A DNA stretch of 64,000 nt, taken from the NCBI GenBank assembly GCA_917880885.1, contig OU862928.1, positions 41,528,962-41,592,961 of the forward strand. The letters run 5' to 3'. The translations under genes and the position numbers were made by a program. Each line of letters begins with the position of its first letter. Position 1 is the first letter of the stretch. The DNA is from Limnephilus marmoratus (taxonomy: Eukaryota; Arthropoda; Insecta; Trichoptera; Limnephilidae). Below, piece by piece: positions 9,345 through 20,728 of the stretch. A model generated the notes under the pieces. It had not been told where the DNA came from. It saw only the letters and a list, made by a program, of their open reading frames with translations, and did not search any database.

Positions 9345-10692
9345 TTATGCACCAGATTTAAATGTCCCGGTTAAATTTTCCCCAAAAAAAAAAAAAGGAA
9401 AAAAAGAAGGAAAAACTAAACCCTTTCACACACTTCCCCAAATGATCATCTAGTCAACCCACGCTATGCAATTGCACTATATAAGTATTATAAATACGAG
9501 AACAACATGTCAACCTACTAGAGACCAAATGGGAATATAATTCACCGACTCCAGATATTTTCATATCAGAGGGTTCGGCTCTGTGGCATTTCTAATTGAA
9601 CCTATAAATCCTACCGATCCCTCAATATAAATATTTAAAAAATCCTTTGTAATCCTACATGTATTTAAAATGACTGATTTTTGCATTTTTATATACAAAT
9701 TCTTTGACAAATCTAATATGCTTAAATTTTGAATCAGATTCCTAGGTATTATGCCAGTGGCCGAAATAACAAATGGCAATATTTTTATAGTCCGAGAATG
9801 CCAAATTCTTTTAATCTCATTTCCTAAATCTGTGTATTTTCTTATTTTTTCAGAAATAGTTTTTTGAATATTACAGGAATTTGGAATAGCTACATCAATG
9901 ATATAAGTTATTTTTTTAATTTTATCATGTAAAACTATATCAGGTCTATTATGACTAATTGTTCTGTCTGTTAGTATAGTTTTATCATAATATATTTTAT
10001 AAAATTCATTTTCTAAAAATGAATTTGGTTCATATTCATAATATGGTACTATATTACGGCAGTCAATCAAGTTATGTTTAATTACCAAACTTTGGTGAAT
10101 TATTTTTAAAACCTGATTGTGCCTAAATGTATACTCGGAAGGCGCTAATATAGAACATCCCGATATAATATGTTCTATAGTTTCGGGAAAAGCCAAACAT
10201 TTTCTACATAAATCATCAATTTGATTTATATCTTTGATTATATGCTTTCTATAATTTTTAGTATTAATGACTCTATCTTGAATTGCAAGCATAAATCCTT
10301 CTATTTCTGCGCTCAACTCTCCAATACTCAACCATTTGTTTGACGAAAGTTTGTCAACATACGTTTGGTTGAGATAATTGAAGTGTTTTGCGTGAATAAT
10401 TTTATTTGACCAGGAATCTAATAATTCCTGGTTAGTATTTATAAGAATGTTGGCATTCTCGTCATATAAATTTAAAGGTGTAATATTTCTATCTGCCTTG
10501 CAAATTATTTTGTGCATTTCTGAGCTATTAGCTTTCCTATGGAAAAAATTTCTAAGCATTTCTACCTGATTGTGTTTCAAAGATGTTATTTTGACTACAC
10601 CTCTACCTCCTAAATTTCTAGGTAAATTAATTCGTTCTATAGCTGAATTTGGATGATGGCAATTGAATATTATTATTATTATTATAAGTTTT
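9345..10692 (-). pseudogene. R2/R4-like non-LTR element with REL-endonuclease domain, 5'-truncated
   Basis: A long minus-strand frame (404 codons, stop near 9561) covers the C-terminal half of an ORF of the restriction-like-endonuclease group of non-LTR elements. Visible in order: INLPRNLGGRGVVKI (about residues 49-63); a zinc motif C-x2-C-x8-H-x4-C (C190 to C207); RPDIVL with D294 14 residues after RPD (REL active-site pattern); then IKILPFVISATGIIPRNL. The RT catalytic domain is missing. The first 37 codons are flanking DNA and an ATT microsatellite, so the ATG is not real. The 3' untranslated part reaches about 9345 and matches the copy at 15545-16040. Confidence 0.75.
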
Positions 10693-11440
10693 TCAGTCTC
10701 CATGTTAAAATTTGAAGATACGATTTTTTTAATGTTGGCGAAAAATTTTAAAAGTGACCTTCTGGGAAACCTCAAGCAATCGAGGTAAATTTATTTATTT
10801 CGCATGATCGCTCCAGTAGAATGACAATAGTGATTTTAAAACACAAATAAAAAAACTTCGTACGGGTATCTCCCACAGCTTTCTATATCTGAAATAGCAC
10901 TGGTGTTGTAAAAAGCAAAGAAAATATTATTTTAATTTAAAACTATAGTGACATTTACTAGACAGGCGTTCTTCATGAATGCGAATAGCGATATTTGAAT
11001 ATTTACGAAATAATGTTTAAGACTTTATTGGTGTTTCTATTTTGTGGGATGAAATTTCTAGGATAAAAGGACGAACACGCAAAAATATTACGTGAATTAA
11101 CATAATACACTTTGTAAAATAAACGGAAAACACTTTCACCATTTTAAAATTTGATGTTTTATTTAAGGGTTGGAGTACCTTCATTTTGCTCTTATTAGAG
11201 GAGTTAGTTCATGTGTGTGCTTTTAGATTAGTTTATCGCATAAGAGTTCCAACTTCTTCTTTTTTATGTTTTTCTTTTTTATGTTTATTTTTTTTCTTTT
11301 TGTCATTTAATAAGTTGAGTAGGTAAAAATACTAAACCAATATTTAACACAATGGAACTTAATTGGTCTACAACATATGAAACTTTATTGTTATAAAATT
11401 ATTTTACTGTATGACTGTTTCCTCAATAAAAAGCAATAAA
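10693..11440. other. AT-rich stretch, nothing recognised
   Basis: About 750 bp with no supported coding sequence or shared repeat. Confidence 0.35.
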
Positions 11441-11449
11441 AATAGAAAA

Positions 11450-12235
11450 AAAAACTTCTCCATGCTAACCGGAGCCAGTGCCATGGAATCCCAGATTGAG
11501 GAATCTTGTGAGGGTAAGGGGGAAGGGAAGTTGGGTAATTATATTAATATCTAATCTTCGACCAAGTATATCTAGACAGGGCGTGTAGGTCTTAAAAATG
11601 ACACCGGAACCAAAAATATTGGTTTACGAAAACATTTATCAAAAAGAAAGTCTATTATCTCACAGTCAAAAGATCGCACGAAGAATTGGTTTGTACCTTT
11701 AGTTGGTCTGAGTGGAGCTAATTTGTTTTCCAGCAAGTTCGCGGTAATGAAATTACTAGCTTTGTGAAGATCATTTTTAAAACACAAATTTCAGGCAGTT
11801 AGAAATATTTTAGGTATGGGCTATGACGGACTTTATTATTAACAATTTAATCAGTTATATGAATATCTAAAAAAATATGTACATAACATATGAATTCGAG
11901 GCAGCGTATCGAGAAAAGTAACATTTGATAAAAAATGTTTAATTTCTTCCTAGTAAAACAACTACGTCACGCAAGAGATGCAACGGAATTCGATAGGTAG
12001 TTGTATTATGAAATTTCTCGTAGGTGGTGTCACTTTGGGATTGGAATTGGGTATGGGAGGGCTAATCTATAGTTAATATATCTATGTATCTAATAGATCA
12101 ATTTCTGTTAAAAAACACCCCTTCAGCCATTTCAAGTAACTTTTCAATTTTGAATGGATGTCTTACACCAGAGCAATACCGAGAGTCTACCACTCTGAAT
12201 CGTGTCGCAAGTATACCTACTCTATATTATTTTAT
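11450..12235 (-). repeat. SINE family B, diverged and split copies
   Basis: 11450-11560 (GGAGCCAGTG, then AATCCCAGATTGAGG) and 12110-12235 (CAGCCATTTCAAGTAAC, then GGTCTTACACC-like, then GTCTACCACTCTGAA) match the two halves of SINE B. The middle is unrelated DNA, including a short minus-strand frame at 11572-11787 that I do not recognise. Confidence 0.5.
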
Positions 12236-12236
12236 A

Positions 12237-12430
12237 CTAGCTTTTGCCCCCGGCTTCGTTCGCATAGTATTAAGGGGTTTCACACTCCGCCTCTTCCACC
12301 TTCCCTATCTCCCTCCCCCCTCCTCCCTACCACCCCCCTCTCCCTCCCATTTTTTTGTATCGAACGTTATTATTACCCCAGCGTCTGCGTGGTTGAATTT
12401 CAGAACCCAGTTTCGAGTCTCAGTTTGACG
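12237..12430 (-). mobile_element. Helitron-like 3' end
   Basis: On the minus strand the sequence ends CGAAGCCGGGGGC then AAAAGCTAG before a T, next to a C/T-rich tract. Same end type as 29787-30201. The 5' end was not found. Confidence 0.5.
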
Positions 12431-12589
12431 CCACGCCGTACGCGTTGCGCCACAAATAACATATGTGTACGTTGAATTTTAAACAAAATTACTGTAGTAA
12501 TTCGGTTTAAATTATTCAGAATTCGTAACAAGAAGCCCTTACTGCAGCAGCTCTCATGTGGACGTTTCTTCCTTAGGTATAAGCACTAT

Positions 12590-13165
12590 AAATTCTTCTT
12601 CTTTGTGTGCCGTATTAGGTCCCCCCGACGTTGGCGATCACTCTTGAAAATGTCTCTCTGTCTTGCGCTACCCGGAAGAGCTCCTCTACACTTCTAATGC
12701 CAGTCCACTCTCGTATGTTTCGCAGCCAAGACATTTGTCTTCTACCAGGCCCTCGGCGACCCTCTATCTTGCCTTTCAATATTAAATGGAGCAAGTGATA
12801 CTTCTCTCCTCGAAGTATATGACCCAGATATGAAATTTTCCGGATTTTTATTAATGTAAGCAGTTCTCTACCTGCTCTAGCCCACCTGAGAATTTATCCG
12901 TTGGTGATCATGTCGGTCCATGGGACCTTGAGCATTCTCCGGTGAAGCCACATTTCAAAAGCCTCTAACTTGTTCATGGTATTTACTTTCAAGGTCCATC
13001 TTTCACAATCATACAGCAAGACCGACCACACATAACATTTTAGCATTCTCCGCCTTAGTTTTAAGCTGACATTGTCATTGCAGAAGAGGGATTTCATTAT
13101 AATGAACGCGGTTCTTGCTGCTTCAATTCTGCACCTAACTTCTACATCTGGGTCAAGAGTCTCTG
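12590..13165 (-). pseudogene. RTE-clade retrotransposon, C-terminal part with frameshifts
   Basis: The minus-strand frame at 13097-12894 reads LRRRMLKCYVWSVLLYDCE, then LEAFEMWLHRRMLKVPWTD, matching the RTE C-terminal half also seen at 35682-36780. Beyond 12894 homology continues in other frames to the 3' end at 12590, where the plus strand reads TTCTTCTTC, i.e. an AAG/GAA tail. This is a broken, 5'-truncated copy. Confidence 0.7.
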
Positions 13166-13274
13166 TGAGAATACTGCTGAGGTATTAATAGAATTTAAGT
13201 ATCTTTCCGGATATGGAGAGATTACATATGGCGTTATTGCCTGTCATGGCCACTGTTAAGATAGTGACATCTAT

Positions 13275-13860
13275 GGGATGATTGCTGTAGATAACGTAAA
13301 TCAACAAAATTTCAGATACCTTGCAACAAGACTTTACAAAATTCTTCCAGATAGAATAAAAAAATGTGATTCCCAAAAAAATTTCAATAATAACATAAAA
13401 ATTTGGATCAAAAATAATGATAGGGCGTTTACCGGTGCACTCACCCAAATTCGAAATTATTAATGATTTGGTATTATACAATGGAAATATACAAGCAATG
13501 CATTGGTTGCTTTTATTTAAAATTATTATTAATGTAACCAATCTATTATGTGATTACTTTTTAAATAAAAGTGTAGGTATGTTTATAAGTATTATAAATT
13601 GATTTAAAAATTACTGCCTCAACACAGGCTAGCCTAGTGAGGCAGATTACTGAAAAACCAAAATTTATAAATATTTTCTATTTTTCATTTATCTACTGTT
13701 CATATTTATATTTTTTTCTGTTGATATCCTTTTGTACTTGTGTAATTTTAAACCACTGTAAACATAACACTGAAGAACTTTTTTTAGTTTTAATCTTGCA
13801 AATTTCATACAAAGATATATTATTATTATTATTTAATCTTGTTCAGGTTATTAAGATGTA
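13275..13860 (+). pseudogene. Non-LTR element C-terminus with structured 3' region
   Basis: A short frame reads FRYLATRLYKILPDRIKKC, then FNNNIKIWIKN, like the Jockey/CR1 C-terminal helix. Downstream, near 13610-13645, a nested hairpin (TGCCTC/GAGGCA enclosing GGCTAGCC) precedes an ATT trinucleotide tail at about 13820. The copy seems to interrupt the LTR-like repeat, whose motifs flank it at 13260 and 13870. Confidence 0.5.
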
Positions 13861-13864
13861 ATGA

Positions 13865-14215
13865 ATACTAGAGACATCTGGGTGATTTTTATTGAAGCTA
13901 GTGTTACCAACTAACTAAAATAGGCCACGTGACTCAGTAGGTGCCGACCGCCATGGTTGTTATTATTATTGTATGTTTATAAACCTGAAAACGGTATTTT
14001 ATATTTTTTAGCAGTATAAAAGGGTTGTTATTCAAAATACTTTCTCTCTCACATTGATCGATACCTAGGGTACAGTCCCCTTATTTCCCCAGGCGGGGTC
14101 CGGGCCAAATTTAGTTATAAAAGTGTTGATTTCATTGTTGTAAATTCAAAGTGATTGTAAATAAAAACGACTTCATATTAAAAAGTGTTTTACAATAAAA
14201 AAGTCCAATACCCCG
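13865..14215 (+). repeat. LTR-like repeat with TATA box and poly(A) signal (copy 1)
   Basis: It shares long blocks with 30465-30815: AGCTAGTGTTACC, then CACGTGAC, then GCAGTATAAAAGGG (TATA-like), then TCCGGGCCAAA, then GTGTTTTACAATAAAAA. The order of TATA box, start-like CTCTCTC and AATAAA fits an LTR. I could not define ends or a target duplication. 14215-14500 resembles an untranslated leader without a clear gene. Confidence 0.45.
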
Positions 14216-14509
14216 ATGAAATGAAGTTATTGATAGTCACTTCAACTCGGTGACTAGCTATCACTGGATCACAGTGGATCCGAGGAATTGGCTATTTTTG
14301 GACCAGTTCTTATCGGATTTATAAATTGGTTACCTACAAGCAAACTGGGCAAAGCCGAATTAAAAGCCGCCAGCAGGGCCTAGCAGCAAAAACCTGCGGA
14401 GTGGGTTTTTAGCTGATTCGTAGTAAAGATTAATCGAAAAAAGTGATTTTATCATTAATCTTCATTTTAAGGGTATCTGATATTTCAATAATGTCAATAC
14501 TGTAAAAAC

Positions 14510-15268
14510 ATTATATATGTCACTCGTAAGGAGTCATTTAGAATACAATTCTACGGTTTGGTCCCCAAATTATGAGGTTCATTCACATGCGATTGAAAGA
14601 ATCCAAAATAAATTTTTAAGATATGTGAATTTTAAAATGGGCATTCCTAGTGAATGCCTAAATTACGATAACTTACTTTCTTCATTAAATTTAATAAAAT
14701 TATCTGATCGTAGAATCATTTCCGATTTAACCTGTTTGTATAAAATCGTTAATTCAATGTTTGATACCCCTGATTTATTATATGAAATCTCTTTTCATAC
14801 TCCAGGCAGGTCAGTCACAAGACAGTACCTACCATATTATTGTAGCAATTCTAAGTCAACAAATCAATATTATACTCCTATGCGACGGATTCAACAGCTT
14901 GGAAACAAATACTCTGAAGTTGTTGATATCTTTAGTACATCAATTTTATTATATAAGCGCACCTTATTGAAGTTTTTTTCATCATATAAGGGAATAATAC
15001 TTTGATAAAGCTATTAAAATTGTCTAATTCATTGGCAGTATTTTGTCGGCTGAAAGAAAAAAAAACTATTTCAGATTTATTATATTTTGTACCTACATAC
15101 TGTGTGGTTTAAATTCAATACCTAATATTTTTACTTTGTATTTATTTTTGTGCAAGTGTTTTAAACAGTAGTTTCCTGCACTATTTACCAGTATAATTTT
15201 GTTAATATTGTTATATATATGTATGTAAATGCCTAAATAGGCGTAAATAAATAAATAAATAAATAAGT
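14510..15268 (+). pseudogene. Jockey/CR1-like element, C-terminal part and 3' tail
   Basis: A 162-codon frame (14517-15005) starts SLVRSHLEYNSTVWSPNY, then HAIERIQNKFLRYVNFK, the region C-terminal to the RT domain in Jockey/CR1-like proteins; its ATG lies within the domain. The 3' region ends with a small hairpin (GCCTAAATAGGC near 15231) followed by TAAA repeats. A close second copy is at 18385-19005. The RT catalytic domain is absent (5' truncation). Confidence 0.75.
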
Positions 15269-15544
15269 AATGGTGGCGCTCGGACCGCAGTTTGAGTACT
15301 CCTGAGTTAACAGGTAGAGTTAATTAGTGGGGGGTTTACTTTGGATATTAGGATAAGGGACAGAATTATGATACAACAATCCAACCTCCATTAGCAACTA
15401 AGTGTTTATACTCCCACTGATTGTCACGAGCTTAATTATGCAATTAAAACAAGAATTGCAGAGCTAATAGATAGGCGCGACTACTATAACATTACGCACT
15501 CTCAAATAGAATAATAAAGTACTAAGCAATTTAAATAGATTACT

Positions 15545-16045
15545 GTGATAGAGCTTTTAAATTCGTCGAATGATAATAATAAGATAAGTCAAAAATCAGT
15601 TTCTTTGAATATAAAAATATTACCATTTGTTATTTCGGCTACTGGCATAATACCTAGGTCTCTCATTCAAAATTTAGGCTTATTAGATTTGTCAAAGATT
15701 TTATATTTAAAAATGCAAAAATCAATCATTTTAAATGCGTGTAGGATTACGAAAGATTTTTTAAATAATTATATTGAGGGATCAGTAGGATTTATCGGTC
15801 CAGCTAGGAGTTCTACCGAGCCGAACCCTCTGATATGAAAATATCTGGAGTCAGTAAATTATTTTCTCATTTGGTCTCTGGTAGGTTGACATGTCGTTCT
15901 TGTATTGTTTTGTATTTATTATACTTATATAGTGCACTTGTATGGCGTGGATTGACTAGATTATCATTTGTGGAATAGTGTGTGGAAGGATTTAGTGTTT
16001 CCTGTGGGGAAGATTTAACCCGGACATAAAGTCGTAAAAAAAATT
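15545..16045 (+). pseudogene. R2/R4-like element, extreme 3' end
   Basis: A 97-codon frame ends IKILPFVISATGIIPRSL, then EGSVGFIG, then TEPNPLI, matching the last third of the element at 9345-10692, and the 3' untranslated part matches too (TCTGGAGTCAGTAAATTA onward). The 5' junction lies next to ATAATAATAA, as in the other copy. Confidence 0.75.
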
Positions 16046-16229
16046 ACAATAAAAAACACATAAATTTGTTTAAGACCACTTTTATTTTAAAACACTCTAC
16101 CGGTTTCAAAAGCACCCATCCTTCGTCAGGAGAATATTATAACTGACAAAGTAAGCGTGCTTCTGAAACCGGTAGAGTGTTTTAAAATAAAAGTGGTCTT
16201 AAACAAATTTATGGGTTTTTTATTGTAAA
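16043..16229. repeat. Long palindrome (73-bp arms) with hammerhead-like cores
   Basis: The left arm 16043-16115 is inverted at 16157-16229 with about two mismatches and a 41-base loop. On the plus strand CTGACAA (16143-16149), a stem region AG..AAG/CTT..CT, and GAAAC (16165-16169) make a hammerhead-like core. On the minus strand CTGACGA (16129-16123) and GAAAC (16107-16103) make its mirror. This resembles two inverted Penelope-type ends fused head to head. Confidence 0.65.
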
Positions 16230-17335
16230 TTATGGCGAGCCACAAAGCTAGTGCTTTTTACAAATATGTAAAAAAATTGTTTATTTCTTAACATGTAATT
16301 ATTTTAATTAAATAAGTGTAAATTTTCGTTTCGAAAAAAGTCAAAATTGGAAAAAAATTCTTCAGAAAAAGCCTTTGGAAAGGTTGGAAAAGGTATTTGA
16401 GTTTTTTTTTAACATTGATTTCGTAAAGGCCTGTAAATAACATTAACTCCTTTTTATGAATTGTTTATTGTAATAACAAGGAAATTTAAAATTGATTTCA
16501 CGGAACCAAGCGACGCAGAGTCTAGGACGTCCATTCCCCGTCGCAAGCGGGGCGTAACTGATACGAAATGGGTGTGCCAATTTTGTAGTAGTGAGGTGGA
16601 TGGCATAAGGTTCACTTTTAAAACAAAAATTCCTCGAATGCCGGGCGTTTTGACCGGCGTTAACAATAACAACGAGCACATTTTATTTTATTTTGTGAAG
16701 TTCCGCCGTAAGTATCAATTTTATTGCGATTATTATAAAAAAAAATTTTATAAGTATTATAGAGGAGTTTGCACTTGAAAGTGTTTTGTTTATGGACCCA
16801 ATGCTTTATTTTTTCAATGCTTATTAAAAGACTTTAAAAAAAAATAACCGATGTTTTTGAAGGCCAAGAAATGTTCCAATGCAGTATTTAATTAAAGCAT
16901 CTATAATATTTCTAAGCGATCAAATTTTCAAAACAAAACTACACGATTTTGTATGGTTTTGCATTATTTCGCATCTTAACTGCAATTTATATTTACCGAA
17001 GTTTGTGTCATGTTGTTATATTCTCTTCAAAGCAAACTAACTCACATGCGCTGGTAATTACATGAACACAAGTCCTGGTTCATATTACAAACAACAAGCC
17101 ACAGCAATAAATTTATTACACGTCTTTGTACCAAACAATAACACATGACAGTTGCAAGTTGTAACAGAACAATGTTGGTACAAGCCACGACATCGCAATC
17201 ACAGGTAATAGAACATGTTCAACACGAGTCACAATACAATGGTATGGATTACAACGTCTGTTTATAGTCAGCATTGACAGTTTAATGTTGTCCAATTTCA
17301 AGAGGAATAAGATTTCATAGATCTAAAGTGATTTT
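16230..17335. other. AT-rich stretch with one GC-richer island
   Basis: 16490-16690 is more GC-rich and open on several frames (plus-strand frame 16461-16778 has CQFCSSEVDG). I recognise no domain and cannot tell gene from repeat. The rest shows nothing. Confidence 0.25.
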
Positions 17336-17339
17336 AGTG

Positions 17340-17450
17340 ATTGTTGCGTGTAGCCTCTGAGGAGTAAGGCCCTCGCCTGGCAATCCGAAGGTTGCTGGTT
17401 CAAATCCTGGTGTGCTCAAATAATTTTTAATTGATTGGTTTATGCTATTT
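17340..17450 (+). repeat. tRNA-like SINE head
   Basis: TAGCCTCTGAGG (weak box A) and GGTTCAAATCC (box B) are spaced as in a tRNA, but the acceptor stem is not formed. It is followed by AT-rich DNA. Confidence 0.45.
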
Positions 17451-17484
17451 CTCAATGTATTAAGACGACAATAAACCCTAAAAT

Positions 17485-17720
17485 ATATTCAGAATCTTAA
17501 CGACGCGACGTAAGTAAAGAAGCCGTGTATACAAATTGCGACTCGCGACCCATGTATTGGACAGACCTACTGTCGAATTTGCCGTATCAAAGAAAAGAAG
17601 AATAAGAAAAATAATGTGGGAATCTTAACGACGTAAGTGAAGAAAGCGTATAAACAAATATACGCCGCGGCACGGCGTATTGCACCAACGTACGGTCGAA
17701 TTCACCCTAGCAGGCCTGGA
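17485..17720 (+). repeat. Imperfect tandem duplication (about 130 bp)
   Basis: AATCTTAACGACG, then GTAAGTAAAGAA, then a TACAAAT segment at about 17490 recurs at about 17620, each followed by GTATTG and GACC/CACC blocks and a GTCGAATT motif. No gene is seen. 17720-18385 is otherwise unannotated AT-rich DNA. Confidence 0.45.
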
Positions 17721-18384
17721 GATTCGACCTTTCTGCCGCGTTCATTTTAATTAATTCTGAAGAACGTGTTACAAATATTAAACATGTGTCTCCATGTTTT
17801 CCTCCCGAAGTTATTAATTCATCATCTAGAAAAATAAAATCTGGTGCATACCGCTAACTTTATAGTTGAAAAACGGGTTATAAAGTTTTAAAATCGTTGT
17901 TCGTAAAATATATTAATGGTACTATTTTTATTAAACTAAAATATAAACAACTCGCATTCCTTATGCGGCATGGAAATAAAACGTTATTATAGTTACGAAT
18001 TCACTGGAAATGATAAAAATGTGAGTTTTGAGAAAACAAAAATTATTAGGATTGTGTACCGCTTTAATTAAAAATAAATAAATAAGTGTCTATTCCAGTA
18101 TGTGGAATAAACACTTAAAATAACGTGTCGTATATTTGTGGCACATTCCAGATAGAAAGATTCTCTCAGTATCGCCCTGATGTAAGACCAAAAAAACGAG
18201 TAAACGAGTTCGGTAAAACAAAGCAAAAATTTCTCGACAAATGTCTAAAGTGGCATTTAAAGATTCACTGTGAAATTTTTCACACATGTTTAATAACAGA
18301 ACGAAACGTATTTTTAATATTTTTCGGTGCATCCCTTTAAATTTTTTTCTGTCGAGGGAATTTCGTATAATGAAAGTTAATTTT

Positions 18385-19005
18385 AAAATGGGCATTCCTA
18401 GTGAATGCCTAAATTACGATAACCTACTTTGTTCATAAAATTTAATAAAATTATATGATCGTAGAATCATTTCCGATTTAATCTGTTTGTATAAAATCGT
18501 TAATTCAATGTTTGACCCCCCTGATTTATTATATATGTAATCTCTTTCCATACTCCAGGCAGATCAGTCACAAGACAGTACCTACCATATTATTGTAGCA
18601 ATTCTACATCAATATCCCAATATTACACTCCTATGCGACGGATTCAACAGCTTGGAAATAAATACTCCGATGTTGTTGATATATTCAATATATCAATTTT
18701 AATATATAAGCGTACCTAATTGAAGTTTTTTTCATCAAGTAGGGAAATGTTTTGATGAAACTGTTTGAATTCACTAGCATATTGGTGGTATTTTGTCGGC
18801 TGATGGAGAGAAGCTATTTTGTATTTTTTAAAAATATTTTGTGCTGCTTACTGTGTGGATCAAATTCAATAGTATTTTTGCTTTATATTTGTTTTTGTGC
18901 GAGTGTTTTAAACTGTCATTTTCTGCACTATGTACTAGAAAAATTTCGTAAATTTTGTTATATATATGTATGTAAAAGCCTAAATGGGCGTAAATAAATA
19001 ATTAC
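18385..19005 (+). pseudogene. Jockey/CR1-like element, second copy, frame-disrupted
   Basis: Near-identical to 14630-15265 (starts TTTTAAAATGGGCATTCC) but with an early stop (ATATATGTAA at 18532) and small deletions. It keeps the 3' hairpin (GCCTAAATGGGC) and TAAA tail. Confidence 0.75.
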
Positions 19006-19429
19006 TTAATAACCATTTCAGCAGGGCAAATGTATAGATGTTATATTCTAAAATAACATATATTTTTTTGGGAGCTTAAAAACTTGATGTGTTCAAGAAA
19101 AATATGTTATAAATTAGCAGTCGAACTGTCTTCTGAAGATTATTGTTGCTCACATTTATCAATGATACCAGTCAAGTCAACAACGTTCCGCGCAAACAGT
19201 TCGTGAAGTAACAAAATGAAACAAGGGTAACTACTCCGCAGTGCACCGCAGTAAACAGGACAAGGAGCTCTTTGAGACAACATTTTTCATTCTGCTAGCC
19301 CAAGGCGAAACAATATATTATACTATATCCTAACCATACATCCTGTGGTGCAAGACTACGACCTTACCAATCAATGGAAACAAGTCAAATAACGCTTCAA
19401 TACAGCCCGTACACGAAGGTCTAGAGCAG

Positions 19430-19480
19430 GGTTTCTTAAAGTGGGATCCATAGTCCACTTTGGAGTCCATGACACGAGTG
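19430..19480 (+). mobile_element. Possible single hAT-type terminus
   Basis: CAGGGTTTCTTAAAGTGGG resembles hAT terminal inverted repeats, but I found no matching second end or 8-bp duplication. Confidence 0.25.
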
Positions 19481-19659
19481 TCAGGGGTCTACAGGCATTT
19501 ACTGCAACGTTTTGTACAGGAAAATGTAATTTATAGTTTATGTACGCCAGGAACTTATGTTGAATCTTTTCAGTGTTGTCGGAATGAGATTTGAAAAAAG
19601 GTGACCATAACGTAGAGTTATACTCTAGTTGGCCTCTGACAAAGGTTTTGTGTAACTAA

Positions 19660-20080
19660 CTAACCATCACGCCATTTCCCCTCAGGGGTAGGCAGAGAGG
19701 ACGGACTGCCAAACAACTGGATCTTGGCACACACTCCTTGCCTCGTTCACATTCATATATCGTCTCGTACATGCTCTTCTATTATTCCAACTCTTCACAT
19801 GGCCCTACTCAAATATCTGATTCACTTGGTCGTGCCATATCTTCCTCGGGCGTTCCCGACGTCTTCTACCATTCACAGTTGCGTACATATTCTACTTACA
19901 CTCATTTCCTCGTTCATTCGATTTACTTGCCCAAACCATCCAATTGTCCATTTCTTAATATTACTCATTACGCTTACATCAGCCTTGCATTCTTCGCGGA
20001 TCTCCACATTTCTCACACGATCGTACATGGTTTTACCACACATACGCCTCAGGGATCTCATTTTGATAAATGTTTCTAAA
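19660..20080 (-). pseudogene. RTE/R1-like non-LTR element, C-terminal region
   Basis: The minus strand from 20061 reads MRSLRRMCGKTMYDRVRNVE, then WFGQVNRM, matching the non-LTR tail pattern of MRxLRRxxG, DRIRN and WFGHVxRM. Homology appears to continue to 19660 (plus strand TTTCCCCTCAGGGG then TAGGCAGAGAGG) in other frames. The plus-strand frames in this interval are shadows. Confidence 0.65.
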
Positions 20081-20099
20081 TTATTGATGACGTAGATGA

Positions 20100-20225
20100 A
20101 GGATGGTAAGTATCTAGCTCTTCAGATCTGACCCCGATCACGGCTAAAGCCAATTTAAGCAATGTTTCGATTCTGAACGATTTCACCAGGGCGATTCTTA
20201 GAGTATCAACCAATCTTTGCTTTCT
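20100..20225 (-). repeat. SINE family B fragment
   Basis: TAGCTCTTCAGATCTGA, then CACGGCTAAAGCCA, then CAATGTTTCGATTCTGAA matches the SINE B body. Confidence 0.55.
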
Positions 20226-20519
20226 ACAAGAAAAGTAACTGACCGGGAATGATCCTGAGGGTCACGAAGTTATTGACAACGCAAACTAATTTATTCTCAT
20301 TGTAATTGGCACCGACGCGACGTGCTCTGTTATAATTAACTGTTAGAGATTAGCTGTTAGTATTTTCTCTGTCATTAGAATGGCTTAGAACACTTCACCC
20401 ATCTCGATTCACAATAACATTTCATTAATTTTTTCTTCGTTTATTTTTGGTGCCCCTTCTAATCAATATGTTAACAAAATAATTACACCATGTAACCAAC
20501 CTTGCTAACCATATACGTT

Positions 20520-20660
20520 TTTAGATTTTCACGGCCAAAAGTATTTTCGTTATTTGTTTTTGAGGTGTTATGCCACCGGCAATGCTGTCAGAAACGTTGG
20601 CTAAAGAAGGAGGTAGCGCAACACGGCATAACCCCCAAAAACAAATAACGAAAATTTGCT
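20520..20660. repeat. Penelope-like 3' ends in inverted orientation
   Basis: Minus-strand-type sequence at 20520-20575 (TTTTCACGGCCAAAAGTAT) is followed by plus-strand-type sequence at 20583-20660 (CTGTCAGAAACGTTGGCTAA, then GCACACGGCATAA-like). The arms pair at about 20542-20572 and 20629-20657. The hammerhead core is missing its CTGATGA half. Confidence 0.55.
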
Positions 20661-20728
20661 AACTATGTTTTTTTACGCCTCCCACTATCCCCTCTGCAAA
20701 TCTCCACCCCTACCACCCCACCTAACAA

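Noticed and set aside
16443..16778. Overlapping frames of 75-105 codons on both strands
   Set aside because: No domain or splice signal could be recognised; kept only as an unexplained GC-richer island.
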